A stretch of DNA of 64,000 nt. Origin: Arthrobacter mangrovi (GTDB taxonomy: Bacteria > Actinomycetota > Actinomycetes > Actinomycetales > Micrococcaceae). Where the stretch lies: NCBI RefSeq assembly GCF_026011795.1, contig NZ_BRVS01000001.1, forward strand, positions 1 through 64,000, read 5' to 3'. Position numbers and translations under genes: made by a program. Under the pieces are notes generated by a model, which saw nothing but the letters and a program-made list of their open reading frames with translations, was not told the DNA's origin and ran no database searches. This document shows positions 53,138 through 63,657 of the stretch, one piece after another. How positions within the stretch are numbered: position 1 is the first letter of the stretch; each line of letters opens with the position of its first letter.

Positions 53138-53941
53138 ATGAGCAACATCGTCACGGGCGAGGCCGTTGTCCTGGAGCTGCGGCCGGCGTCCTTCGGGGTG
53201 CGCGCGGTGAGCTCGATCATCGACTGCGGCACGAACTTCCTGCTGCTGGTACTGGCCATCGCGTTCTTCGCCGAGACGCTGCAGCTGAACTTCGACGCGG
53301 CCGCGGCGCAGGCCCTGAGTTTGACGCTGTTCGTGTTCTTCCTGGTGATCGTGCCGGTGGGCGTCGAGACACTGACGCGGGGGAAGTCGCTCGGACGGCT
53401 GATCATGGGGCTGCGGATCGTGCGCGACGACGGCGGTGCCATCCGCTTCCGGCATGCCCTGATCCGGGGGCTCGTAGGGGTGTTCGAGCTCTACCTGCTG
53501 CTCGGGTCCGTCGCGTTCCTGGCGGCCCTGTTCAATGACAGGTCCAAGCGGGTCGGGGACCTGCTGGCCGGCACGTACAGCATGCGGGAGCGGGTCGGCG
53601 TCATCCACCAGCAGCTGCCGCACACCCCGCCGCAGCTGGTGCCGTGGGTCAAGCTGGCGGACATGGGCCGGCTGCCGGAATCGCTGGCGCGCCGGGTCTC
53701 GCAGTTCATCACGCAGGCGCCGAAGATGATCCCGGCCTCGCGGCAGCACCTGGCCGTAGACCTGGCCACGGAGACGGCCCAGTATGTGTCGCCGGCCCCG
53801 CCGCCGGGCACCGCGCCGGAGATGTTCCTGATCGCGGTGATGGCCGAGCGGCGCGAACGCGACTTCGCCCGGCTGACCCGGCAGTACGAAAGCTCCCAGC
53901 AGCGCAGCCAGCGGCTCCACTCGCTGCCCTTCCGGGACTAG
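53138..53941 (+). CDS. RDD family membrane protein
   Basis: 267 residues. RDD domain in the first 170: FGVRAVSSIIDCGTNFLLLVLAIAFF (with the Arg and Asp that name the family), GKSLGRLIMGLRIVRDDGG, and RSKRVGDLLAGTYSM. The cytoplasmic C-terminal 95 residues are helical and Arg/Gln-rich. Divergent from the SpoIIM-like gene across 117 nt; the pair occurs together in related genomes and may form one complex (inference). Confidence 0.92.
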   Translation: MSNIVTGEAVVLELRPASFGVRAVSSIIDCGTNFLLLVLAIAFFAETLQLNFDAAAAQALSLTLFVFFLVIVPVGVETLTRGKSLGRLIMGLRIVRDDGGAIRFRHALIRGLVGVFELYLLLGSVAFLAALFNDRSKRVGDLLAGTYSMRERVGVIHQQLPHTPPQLVPWVKLADMGRLPESLARRVSQFITQAPKMIPASRQHLAVDLATETAQYVSPAPPPGTAPEMFLIAVMAERRERDFARLTRQYESSQQRSQRLHSLPFRD

Positions 53942-54291
53942 CCCGCGGGCCGAGCCGGGCGGTGCACCCTACGGCTGCAGTGCTGTCTCCGCCTGGACGA
54001 GGCCGAGGCCACCGAGCTGTCCACGTTTGAAAGGGCCCCTCGGCATCGCCGCAGGTCAGCGCGTTGCTTGAAGCTGAAAGTTGGACAGTTAGGCCTAAAC
54101 GTGGACCGGAAGGCGGCGGCGCAGGCAGGGGCCAGCCGGACGGGACGCGAACGGCGGGCAAATGCGCAGCGTCGCGACGGACGCACGGCGGCCACGGGAG
54201 CCACACCGACCGGACGCGAACGGCGGGCCGGCCACGCGAAGGTGGCCGGCCCGCCGTCGTAAGCGGAAACCCGGAGGCGGAGCGCCTCGGC
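53942..54291. other. 350-nt convergent intergenic region with repeats and hairpin
   Basis: Lies between the convergent ends of the RDD gene and ahcY. No convincing gene; one short plus-strand frame exists but only because of a repeated TGRERRA-type segment. It contains a 17-bp direct repeat (GGACGCGAACGGCGGGC at 54143-54159 and 54212-54228) and the hairpin listed at 54221-54256. A small RNA cannot be excluded. Confidence 0.45.
54221..54256. terminator. 15-bp perfect hairpin between RDD gene and ahcY
   Basis: CGGCGGGCCGGCCAC-GCGAAG-GTGGCCGGCCCGCCG, 36 nt beyond the ahcY stop. Position and strength fit a bidirectional terminator despite the lack of a T-run. One copy of the 17-bp direct repeat runs into its left arm. 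Confidence 0.7.
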
Positions 54292-55785
<1,494 letters not shown>

Positions 55786-55830
55786 GTGGGCTCCTGGGTA
55801 GTGGTGCGGAAAGTCAGGCGTAGTCGGTGT

Positions 55831-56046
55831 TCAGGCGCTGTGCGAGGTGCGCGGATTCGCCTCGCGGGCAGCAGCCAGCAAATCCGGCGGAAGCAGCAGC
55901 GGGATGCCCTGGTCGATCGGATACCGCCGCTTCTGCCCGTCTGCGCCGACGCCGGTGGTCACGAGTTCGCTGCCCTCCTGCACGAGCGAACTGCCCGTGA
56001 CGGGACAGCGCAGGATGGCGATCAGTTCCGGGGAAAGGTTGGCCAT
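55831..56046 (-). CDS. Trm112-like protein
   Basis: 71 residues. ELIAILRCPVTGSSLVQEGSELV and YPIDQGIPLLLPPD are the hallmark of the bacterial Trm112/YcaR family, small partners of methyltransferases and other enzymes. Only one Cys of the usual zinc pair in the N-terminal knuckle is retained. Adjacent to ahcY in the same direction, which fits a methylation-related context by inference. Confidence 0.9.
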   Translation of the reverse strand: MANLSPELIAILRCPVTGSSLVQEGSELVTTGVGADGQKRRYPIDQGIPLLLPPDLLAAAREANPRTSHSA

Positions 56047-56074
56047 GGGGGTCCGTTCTTGTTGGTCTTGGCGC

Positions 56075-56464
56075 CTACTGCGGCTCGCGCAGGATGCGCA
56101 GGTGCCCGCGCCGTGCGCCGCCCGGTTCTGCCGGCGGTTCCAGCGGTTCGCGGTGGCCGCGCTGCGCGGGCGGCTCTTCCACGGGCGCCGGCTCCGAGCC
56201 CGCCTCGCGGACGGCCTTGGCCAGCGCCATCAGGTCATCCGTGTTGGGCACCGGGGCCTGGTCCGGCAGCGCCAGCCGCAGCACCTCCCAGCCCCGCGGG
56301 ACGGTCAGCCGCTGCGCGTGGTCGGCGCACAGGTCGTAGCTGTGCGGCTCGGCATAAGTGGCCAGCGGCCCCAGCACTGCGGTGGAATCGGCATAGACGT
56401 ACGTCAGAGTTGCGATGGCCGAACGCTGGCAGGCCGAGCGTGAACATTGACGTATGGATCCCAC
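56075..56464 (-). CDS. DUF3499 family protein
   Basis: About 129 residues from a GTG at 56464, just before the conserved RQCSRSACQRSAIATLTYVYADSTAVLGPLATYAEPHSYDLCADHAQRL. The Cys and His spacing in CSRSAC and CADH suggests a zinc site. The family is confined to Actinobacteria and sits next to WhiB and a metallopeptidase gene in many of them. The Pro/Glu/Arg tail is variable. Function unknown. Confidence 0.87.
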   Translation of the reverse strand: MGSIRQCSRSACQRSAIATLTYVYADSTAVLGPLATYAEPHSYDLCADHAQRLTVPRGWEVLRLALPDQAPVPNTDDLMALAKAVREAGSEPAPVEEPPAQRGHREPLEPPAEPGGARRGHLRILREPQ

Positions 56465-56653
56465 GACTAAGCATCTTACCTGCCAATCCAGCCGGGTCGG
56501 GAAAGCGGCACGGCCGAGGCTGGAATACGCCCCGGGCTCCACGCGGGCTTGTTCCGTGCGGGGGCCGTGCGGACGGCAGCGGCTCCACGTTGACGACGCC
56601 GGTCCCTCCCCTGCCGTCGTGCGTTCGGCGGGGTGCGGGGCTAAAGTCGGTAT

Positions 56654-57139
56654 ATGGAAAACGGACCTTCACTCAGCATCAGAGTGGGCGATTCGGCGGA
56701 ACCAGCAGCCACGCCGCGTTCGTTTGGGGAACGACGGCGGAACCGCCATGGGCGCGGACTGCGCGGTCCCCTGCTGCCCGCCCATCTGCCGGGCAACCTC
56801 AGCCGGGCCGAACGGTTCGAGGGCTGGGTCTCCGATTCCGCGGAACGGCTGCACTATTTCTGGGGCGATCCGATCGAAGCCGCGCAGTTCGTGGTGGCGG
56901 ACATCCCGCCGGATCTGGAAGTCCTCGTCGCGCGGGGCGATCCTGCCCCGCTCGGAAGCTTCACGCCGGCCGGCCCGGGGCGGCCGGCCGTGGTCACCGT
57001 GTACCGCAGGCCGGTGGAGATCGCCGCCCACAGCCGGGAGGAACTGCCGGAACTGGTGCACGACGTCGTCGTCGAACAGACCGCTCACCTGCTCGGGATG
57101 TCTCCTGAAGCTGTCGATCCCGGCTACGGCCACTCCTGA
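56654..57139 (+). CDS. Metallopeptidase family protein (DUF1025-like)
   Basis: 161 residues. Conserved core: RAERFEGWVSDSAERLHYFWG, VPDIPPDLE-like AQFVVADIPPDLEV, VTVYRRPVEIAAHSREEL and LVHDVVVEQTAHLLGMSPEAVDP. The last is the place of the HExxH zincin motif in the family; here the first His-Glu pair is not in canonical form, as in other actinobacterial members, so catalytic activity is uncertain. It is the only plus-strand gene in this cluster, divergent from DUF3499. Confidence 0.85.
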   Translation: MENGPSLSIRVGDSAEPAATPRSFGERRRNRHGRGLRGPLLPAHLPGNLSRAERFEGWVSDSAERLHYFWGDPIEAAQFVVADIPPDLEVLVARGDPAPLGSFTPAGPGRPAVVTVYRRPVEIAAHSREELPELVHDVVVEQTAHLLGMSPEAVDPGYGHS

Positions 57140-57155
57140 CCCTTCAGGACTTCGG

Positions 57156-59204
57156 TCAGTAGCCGATGACGACCGGCACGCTCTGCTGGCCCTGGGTGCC
57201 CTGCGGGATCGGCAGCACCGAAATGTCCGGCTTCGATCCGTTGGTGACGACCTGCGAACCGTAGACCGCATCGCCCGTGGCACTGACCAGGAGCGCGGCA
57301 GGATCGCCTCCGTCCTTGGCATCGGCCGTCACTGTGGTCCCGGCGGGCACCGAAATCTTCCGCTCCGCCCCGATATTGCCCTTCACGTCCACCGGGCGCA
57401 GGCTGATTTGGGCATCGCCGTCCGGCGCGGTGAAGGACAGCTTGGAGCTTCCGGCCGGCGGCAGCACGGCCAGGTGCTCGCTTCCGAGCCTCCCAGACGA
57501 GGGCGCCCAGCCGAAGTCCACCGGCTTATCGGTGCCCGTGCCGCGGCTGACGCGGGCAGCAGCGTTGATCGAGACGTTGGACGAGATGTCCGCCGAGTAC
57601 GTTCCGGCCGGCAGCGAGTCCAGCGGGATGGAGAGCACGCTGCCCCCCGCGGCCGTCAGCACGCCACCGCCCGGCAGCTCAACCTGGCCCTTGGGACCGA
57701 ACAGGCGGACCTCGAGCGTGGCATCGCCGCTGCCCGGGACCACCACTTCAAGGGCCGGCGCCGCCTTCTCGTAGCCGCTCTGGCCGCGGATCTGCCGGGC
57801 CACCTTCGCGTCCTGGACCTCGATGCCCGTGACCACCTCGCGCAGGCCCGGGCCGTTGCCCGGCTGCAGCAGTTCGACGCCGCCCGGGGTCAGCCCGCGC
57901 AGCACGCTCTGCTGGATGGTTCCCGCGACCGCCCCGCCCGAGGAACTGACGTGCACGGCCAGCGATTCCTGGCCCGCGGCGAGCCCGGCAAGCACCCAGG
58001 AACGGCTCTCCCCCGGTGCCAGCAGCAGCCCGCGGCTTCCCGCGGCCTGGATAGGGCCCTTGGATCCGATCAGTTCAAGGTCAACGGTCGACGGCGTTTC
58101 GCTTGCGTTGTAGAGGTTCAGCACGGAACTGGCACCCACGGTTGTGGAGGCGCCGAGCAGCCAAAAGTCATTCGATGGGGTAAGGCAGTTGGCTGCCGCC
58201 AGGCCGCGCAGGTCGCCGTCAGAAGCGGTGTAGCTCATGGCGGCTCCGGCGCGCGCGTGCTGTTCGCCCAGCGGTTCCACCGACAGTACCGTCGGCGCCG
58301 TAATGTCCTGCCCGGCCACCACCTTGGCCACAACCTTCGTCTCTCCGGCCTCATTGCTTCCGCTGGAGCCGGCCTTCCCCGTGAAGTCAGCGATCTCGAT
58401 CAGTGGCGAATCCGCACCGAGTTCGGTGAGGGCGCTGCCCGGGATGGTGCCGCCGAGGTCGCTGAAGACGGTGGCGCGAGCCTTCGTGACGGCCGTCTTC
58501 GAGACCGGGCTGAATTCGGGGTCCACTTCGTCGGCGGCGCTGTCCAGCAGCTTCAGCGGCTCCGGGCACACGGCGGTGAGGTTGCCGGCAGGGACTGCTG
58601 CGGAGATGGGATCAAGCTGCGCGGCGCCGCGCGGCGGCTCGAAAAAGCTGCCCGCTGCAACCGCGCCGACGCCCAGCAAGAGAACTCCGACGCCGGCCGC
58701 GGCCCCGAGCAGGGGACCTTTCCGCCGGGCGTTCCGGGGTTCGCCTCCGGCCCCCGGGATTGCGGAAGAACCGGAGGAATCGGGGGCCGATGCCGGGACC
58801 GGATCGGATCCCGCGGAACCCGCCGGCGGGACAGTCGCGGCTGAGGCGGAAGCATCCATGTCCGGAGGCCCGGCGGCTGCCGCGGTGGCAGCCGCCCCGG
58901 CAGCCGTGGCCTCGCCAGCCTGCCCGGCGGCCGTCGCCTGGTCAGCCTGCCCGGCGACCGTCGACTGGTCGGCCTGCGCGGCAGCCGCGGCCTTGTCGGT
59001 CTTGCCGGTCTTGCGCGCCTTCTTCGCTGCCTTGGCTTCCTTGGCGGCCTGCGCCTTATCCGCTGCCTTGGCGGCTTTGTCCCGGGTAGCTTCCCGCGCT
59101 GCCCGGGCCTTCTCGGCTTCCCGCGTGGCCTTCCGTGCCTGGCGCCCCTGCGCCGGGGCAACGTCCGGCTCCGGCAGTTGCTCTTCTCCTGGCTTGTCCG
59201 CCAT
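57156..59204 (-). CDS. DUF5719 family membrane-anchored protein
   Basis: 682 residues. The first 75 residues are Lys/Ala/Arg-rich and histone-H1-like (AAKAADKAQAAKEAKAAKKARK), followed by Ala/Gln/Gly repeats (GQADQATAAGQAG). One span (GPLLGAAAGVGVLLLGVGAVAAG, about 165-187) anchors a large extracytoplasmic beta-rich DUF5719 region in repeats. Type II topology. Always encoded near the GT2/WhiB genes in Actinobacteria; only 2 nt separate its ATG from the GT2 stop. Probably an envelope protein acting with the glycosyltransferase. Confidence 0.85.
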   Translation of the reverse strand: MADKPGEEQLPEPDVAPAQGRQARKATREAEKARAAREATRDKAAKAADKAQAAKEAKAAKKARKTGKTDKAAAAAQADQSTVAGQADQATAAGQAGEATAAGAAATAAAAGPPDMDASASAATVPPAGSAGSDPVPASAPDSSGSSAIPGAGGEPRNARRKGPLLGAAAGVGVLLLGVGAVAAGSFFEPPRGAAQLDPISAAVPAGNLTAVCPEPLKLLDSAADEVDPEFSPVSKTAVTKARATVFSDLGGTIPGSALTELGADSPLIEIADFTGKAGSSGSNEAGETKVVAKVVAGQDITAPTVLSVEPLGEQHARAGAAMSYTASDGDLRGLAAANCLTPSNDFWLLGASTTVGASSVLNLYNASETPSTVDLELIGSKGPIQAAGSRGLLLAPGESRSWVLAGLAAGQESLAVHVSSSGGAVAGTIQQSVLRGLTPGGVELLQPGNGPGLREVVTGIEVQDAKVARQIRGQSGYEKAAPALEVVVPGSGDATLEVRLFGPKGQVELPGGGVLTAAGGSVLSIPLDSLPAGTYSADISSNVSINAAARVSRGTGTDKPVDFGWAPSSGRLGSEHLAVLPPAGSSKLSFTAPDGDAQISLRPVDVKGNIGAERKISVPAGTTVTADAKDGGDPAALLVSATGDAVYGSQVVTNGSKPDISVLPIPQGTQGQQSVPVVIGY

Positions 59205-59206
59205 GG

Positions 59207-62200
59207 CTATGTGTCCTTCCCGGCCGTGGCAGGCACGGAGTCGTCCCGGCGGTCATCGTCAGCGCGGGCGCTGTCCGGCTCCGGTCCGGCTCCAGCCCCG
59301 GCGGCCGGACTCTCCTGCCGGTCCTTTCCTAGGCCCTCTGTCAGGCCATCGTCCGGACCTTCCGCCAGGCCTTCCGCCTGGCCTTCGCCCCGGTAGTCCT
59401 CGATGCGGTCGATCTCGTGCGCCGCCACCTGCAGTTCGCCCGGGCTGCTGTCCGAGCCCGTGGTCTTCACATGGTCGATCCGCCGCGGGACGAACCGCCG
59501 GCGTGCAGGGATCGGCACTGCCAGCAGCACGGTGACTCCGATCAGCAGCACCTGTACGGTCCCGATCCAGACTCCCCAGGGGTTGCTCAGCCAGATCCTC
59601 AGCTCGCCACCGGCATTCTCGGGAATCCTGAACCCCTGGGCCCACCCGTTGTCCGCCACCTCCAGCGGCTGGCCGTCCAGCGTGGCCCGCCAGCCTGGGT
59701 TGATCCTTTCCGCAAGCATGACGGTGCGCCCCGATGGACCTTCCGGAACGGTGGCCCCGGCCGAAACCCAGGATGAGTCGATCGTCTGCAGCAGCTTGCC
59801 GTTCGCGTCGACAACCCGCACCCGGCTGGTCGATGTCCCGGCCGCGGGATCCTCCTCCGTGCCTTCCGGAACCACGCGCCAAAGCCAGCCCGCGTCCGTG
59901 CGCCCCACGGCGGCCAGGCCGGGGACGGAGTCGATCTTGTGGGCCAGCAATTCGGCAGCGGTATCCGACTGCTGCAGCACGACGAAACCTACTCCGAGGC
60001 GTGCGAGCTCTTCACGCGGATCGGCGCCGCTGGCAGCGGCCAGGATCGCGACCGTATCCCGCGTCGCCGCCGCCGCACCGTCGTCTTCGCGCCGGACCGC
60101 ATCCAGCAGGCCTCCGGTGATGGGCCGGGCGGCGTAAATGCTGGACAGTTGGTCCATGGTCGTGCCGCCGCTGTGCATCACGGCCGCCGAAATTTCCCCG
60201 CCCTCGGTTCCCAGTACCAGCGTGCGGGTTCGCTCCGCCGACATGCCGCGGTCCGTCGCGGTCGCCGGCAGGATCCGTTCGCCGCCGGGGGCAACGAGCA
60301 TTCGCGTGCCGAAGTCCGTGAGCGTCCGGCCCTCGGCCGCTACCGCCTCCTCCTGGATCAGCTGCGGAAGCAGCCAGTGTGCCAGGTTGAGGACCGGCCC
60401 CGCGGCCAGGACAACGACGGCGATGGTTGCGATCGCGCGGTAGGCGCCTTGCCGTGTGCGGCCCAGGCCTTCCACGCGCGCCAGCCAGCGGTCCGCTCCG
60501 ACCAGCGCGGCGACGGCCAGCAGGAAGAGCGCGAGCGAGACGAACGGCCCGGTAAAAGGGGTGACCATGGTGCCCGGAGCGATGCCGGTGGCCACCATGG
60601 CGGAAACCCAGCTGGCGGCCAAGGTGGCTGCGGCACCCAGCCAGGCCACACGTGCCACGCCGCGCCCTGGACCCGGCAGCAGTGCCCCGGCCGCCGACAG
60701 CACGAGCATGGGCACCGCAGTCAGCAGCGCGAAAACCAGCGCCCAGGGCGCCGCGGCCCACGACTCCAGGAGACCGAAGGCACCCAGTCCGGCACTGGCG
60801 TCGAACTCCACGGGGAAGCCCATCACCTGCTGCCAGAGCGGAGCGGCGTCGAAGCCCAGCGGCACGCCCGGGTCCCCCAGCAGCGCGCGCGGCGTGTCCA
60901 GCGCGGAAATGACCATCGGCAGCGCGAGGGCCAGAGGGGGCACGAGCGCCCACCAGACGGTGCGGGCGCGCCGGCCCAGCGACAGGCTGATGACGCCGAC
61001 GAAGACAATGATGACCGGCAGCAGCGCCGGGGCGGAAGCGGTGATGACAGCGAAGGCCAGGCCGCCCGCCGCCGCGGCAGTCCAGGACGGGATGCCGTTG
61101 ATGCCGGGCTTGTGCACGATCTCGGGGCGCGGCTTCAGCGGGTCCGGATTCTGCCGCTGGAGGGCCGACCCCGTCGCGCGCGCCAGGCCGAGTACAGCCC
61201 ACGGGATCATCAGGTGGGCAATGAGGGCTCCGAGACGCCCGGAGCCGAGCGCCACCTGGAGCGCGGGCAGCGCAGCCCAGAAGAACGCAGCCCATAAGCG
61301 CAGGGCGCGCCGCTGGGTGAAGGCACCGGCGGCCATCCATGCCGCGACACCGGCCAGCGGCATCGCCAGCAGGACCAGCGCCAGGACTGCGGCCGACCCG
61401 TTGCCCAGCCCGAGCAGGGCAAGCAGCCACAGCACATAGCCGAACGGGTCGCCGTGGCCGGGAAGGCCCGAGCCCAAGCTGATCCACCACGTTGAGGCGT
61501 TGTTCCAGATTTCGCCCAGGTCCGCGGAGACGGGCCGCAGGGCACCGCCGGCCAGCGCGGGCACGCCGAGGAAACCGAACATTCCAATGATGGACACCAG
61601 GGCAAGGACCAATGCGGCAACCACGGCGCCGGTGCCTACCCAGGAGCGCAGCGGCGCCGCGAGGGCGGCGAAATCGTCCGAGCCGCCGGTCGGCTCGTGG
61701 CTCCCGGCGGAGTCCGTGCCGGTGCCGTCCCCCACCACGTGCTCGGCGCTCAGCGACTCCATCAGCGACCGGCGGTAGGCGAAGACGTCCTGCCGCCGGA
61801 CCATCAGCGGGCGCACGATGTTGCGCGAGGTTGCACGGGTCCGCGCGGCCTGCTTGCGGGACTGGAGGAAGTCCATCGGCCGGAACAGCGCCTGTAACGT
61901 CGCAATCAGCTGACGCAAGCCGTGTCCGGGATCCTTGGCCACCGTGCTGGCGACGAAGCTGAACAGCCCGCCCAGCAGGCTTCCGGCCCACAGGAACGGC
62001 AGCTTCCACAGCGGAGCGTGCTTCAGGCGGAGGTGGACCTGGGCCCGGCGGGCGGCCATGGCGGACGAATGGTGGTTGGCCCGGGCCGCCGTCGCGTGCC
62101 GGACGATCGCCGTCGGAACGACCACTACCCGGTGCCCGGCGAGCCTGTTGCGCCAGCAGAGGTCCACGTCGTCGCCGATCCCGGGAAGCCCCGGGTCGAA

Positions 62201-62812
62201 GCCGTCCAGCTGGTCGAACACGTCGCGCCGGATGAGCATGCCGGCGGAATTCACGGCAAAGAAGTCGCTGCGGCCGTCGTACTGGCCCTGGTCGAGTTCG
62301 TCCAGGTCGATCATGGTGAGCCGCTCGGCGCCGCGGCTGATGGTCAAGCCGGCATCGATCAGCTTGCGCGGGTTGTCCCAGTCCACCTGCTTGCAGCCGG
62401 CAATGGTCACCGACGGCGCGGTTTCGACGGCGAGCAGGAGTTCTTCCAGAGCCTGGGGTTCCGGAGCGGAATCGTCATGCAGCAGCCACAGCCATTCCTG
62501 CACCTTGCCGCCCGGGCCGGCCTCCCCGCCGGCCATGTCCGCCTGCTCAAAGGGATGCCTGCCGAGTTCCTCCACCGCAACGCGGACCGCGGCGCCGAAA
62601 CCGTTCCGGTCCGGCGCCGTCGCCACCGGGCTACCCTGCGGCAGGGCCGAGCGCAGCACGTGGCCGGACGCGTCGGTCGAACCGGCGTCCACGCCGATGT
62701 GGAAGTCGGCCTTGCGGGTCTGTGCGTCGAGGGCTTTGAGGGTGCGGGGCAGGTAGCCGGCGCCGTTATGGGCTACGACGACGGCCGTTACGCGAACTTG
62801 CTGGTGAATCAG
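59207..62812 (-). CDS. Giant GT2 glycosyltransferase with membrane C-terminus
   Basis: About 1200 residues. N-terminal GT-A domain: VTAVVVAHNGAGYLPRTLKAL, LLHDDSAPEPQAL (DxD-like) and GIGDDVDLCWRNR. From about residue 390 on, some twelve spans alternate with an extracytoplasmic domain before a final span (VWIGTVQVLLIGVTVLLAVPI) and an acidic tail. The start is unclear: no ATG or GTG precedes the domain in frame. A CTG at 62812 or ATT at 62809 overlapping the whiB stop has GGAAGAG upstream; a TTG at 62863 inside whiB lacks a ribosome site. Probably makes a cell-wall or exported glycan. Confidence 0.87.
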   Translation of the reverse strand: MIHQQVRVTAVVVAHNGAGYLPRTLKALDAQTRKADFHIGVDAGSTDASGHVLRSALPQGSPVATAPDRNGFGAAVRVAVEELGRHPFEQADMAGGEAGPGGKVQEWLWLLHDDSAPEPQALEELLLAVETAPSVTIAGCKQVDWDNPRKLIDAGLTISRGAERLTMIDLDELDQGQYDGRSDFFAVNSAGMLIRRDVFDQLDGFDPGLPGIGDDVDLCWRNRLAGHRVVVVPTAIVRHATAARANHHSSAMAARRAQVHLRLKHAPLWKLPFLWAGSLLGGLFSFVASTVAKDPGHGLRQLIATLQALFRPMDFLQSRKQAARTRATSRNIVRPLMVRRQDVFAYRRSLMESLSAEHVVGDGTGTDSAGSHEPTGGSDDFAALAAPLRSWVGTGAVVAALVLALVSIIGMFGFLGVPALAGGALRPVSADLGEIWNNASTWWISLGSGLPGHGDPFGYVLWLLALLGLGNGSAAVLALVLLAMPLAGVAAWMAAGAFTQRRALRLWAAFFWAALPALQVALGSGRLGALIAHLMIPWAVLGLARATGSALQRQNPDPLKPRPEIVHKPGINGIPSWTAAAAGGLAFAVITASAPALLPVIIVFVGVISLSLGRRARTVWWALVPPLALALPMVISALDTPRALLGDPGVPLGFDAAPLWQQVMGFPVEFDASAGLGAFGLLESWAAAPWALVFALLTAVPMLVLSAAGALLPGPGRGVARVAWLGAAATLAASWVSAMVATGIAPGTMVTPFTGPFVSLALFLLAVAALVGADRWLARVEGLGRTRQGAYRAIATIAVVVLAAGPVLNLAHWLLPQLIQEEAVAAEGRTLTDFGTRMLVAPGGERILPATATDRGMSAERTRTLVLGTEGGEISAAVMHSGGTTMDQLSSIYAARPITGGLLDAVRREDDGAAAATRDTVAILAAASGADPREELARLGVGFVVLQQSDTAAELLAHKIDSVPGLAAVGRTDAGWLWRVVPEGTEEDPAAGTSTSRVRVVDANGKLLQTIDSSWVSAGATVPEGPSGRTVMLAERINPGWRATLDGQPLEVADNGWAQGFRIPENAGGELRIWLSNPWGVWIGTVQVLLIGVTVLLAVPIPARRRFVPRRIDHVKTTGSDSSPGELQVAAHEIDRIEDYRGEGQAEGLAEGPDDGLTEGLGKDRQESPAAGAGAGPEPDSARADDDRRDDSVPATAGKDT

Positions 62813-63357
62813 ACTGCTCTCTTCCGTAAGCGGCGGCGCTCGCGCTCCGAGAGCCCGCCCCAAATGCCGAACCGTTCGTCGTGTTCCAGCGCATACTCCA
62901 GGCATTGCGCCCGCACGGTGCAGGAACCGCAAACCTTCTTGGCGTCCCGGGTGGAACCGCCCTTTTCCGGGAAGAACGCTTCCGGGTCAGTCTGGGCGCA
63001 CAGGGCGTCCGCCTGCCAGGCCAGTTCCCCTTCGTCCGCCGGATCCAGGCCGGGCAGGCCGATCCAGACAGCCTGCTCCTTGCGCTCCGGTGCCTCGCGC
63101 AACCGGCGGCCCGGCTCCTGCAGCCCCTCGGCTTCCTCCGGAGCGTCGCCTGCGCCGGCGTCCAGCGCCTCGTGCGCGGCCAGGAAGGCGGTCGCCGCGT
63201 CGTCCAGGGAGGGCCGGCTAGCCTCCCGGTAGCGGTCCGCGGCGGACGGGTCGGCCGGATCGACATACCAGTCTGCAGGTACGCCGCGGGAACCGTAGCT
63301 GACTGAAGCCTGCGCTTCCAAGTCTTCACGGTATTGAATTCGCTCTGCCTGCCCCAT
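62809..63357 (-). CDS. whiB: WhiB family iron-sulfur regulator (WhiB/WhiB2-like)
   Basis: 182 residues from the ATG at 63357 with GGGAGG upstream. Four Cys in the family pattern: ALCAQTD, then KKVCGSC and AQC, ligating a 4Fe-4S cluster; GIWGGLSERERRRLRKR is the conserved turn and basic DNA-binding tail. It matches the WhiB2/WhmD group by its neighbours (GT2, DUF5719, metallopeptidase, DUF3499), known to control septation. Odd: an N-terminal extension of about 110 residues rich in Ala/Glu/Asp/Arg, where WhiB proteins usually have about 20-40. Its stop overlaps the GT2 start region. Confidence 0.85.
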   Translation of the reverse strand: MGQAERIQYREDLEAQASVSYGSRGVPADWYVDPADPSAADRYREASRPSLDDAATAFLAAHEALDAGAGDAPEEAEGLQEPGRRLREAPERKEQAVWIGLPGLDPADEGELAWQADALCAQTDPEAFFPEKGGSTRDAKKVCGSCTVRAQCLEYALEHDERFGIWGGLSERERRRLRKRAV

Positions 63358-63446
63358 GAGCCCTCCCGGTTCTGATGTACCAGCCTGATGCCAAGATGCG
63401 CTTCTGCCCGTTCGCAGACGCCGCGGCCGTTGCTGTTCCACCCATA

Positions 63447-63462
63447 ATTACATTGGTGTAAT
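63447..63462. promoter_or_regulatory. Dyad upstream of whiB
   Basis: ATTACA-TTGG-TGTAAT, 6-bp arms in an AT-rich patch about 90 nt upstream of the whiB ATG. Likely within the whiB promoter; could bind WhiA or WhiB-type regulators, which is not shown by sequence. Confidence 0.4.
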
Positions 63463-63657
63463 ACGGCTAAGTCAAGCGAAGGCGGGAATCTTAGCCATTG
63501 GCCATCGCAATTTGCGTGTACGCCACGCCCGGGCGCGTGGGATGCTTTGTGGCAACAGGCCGACCGAAGCCCGCCGATCCTTGACGATAGCTTTAACCGA
63601 GTACAGCTGCCACCGCCTGTGTCCTTCCGCACAGGCCGATTTTCCACAGGAGAAACC

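Noticed and set aside
55786-55830. S-adenosylhomocysteine riboswitch before ahcY
   Set aside because: Only 45 nt separate ahcY from the Trm112-like gene, too short for the aptamer.
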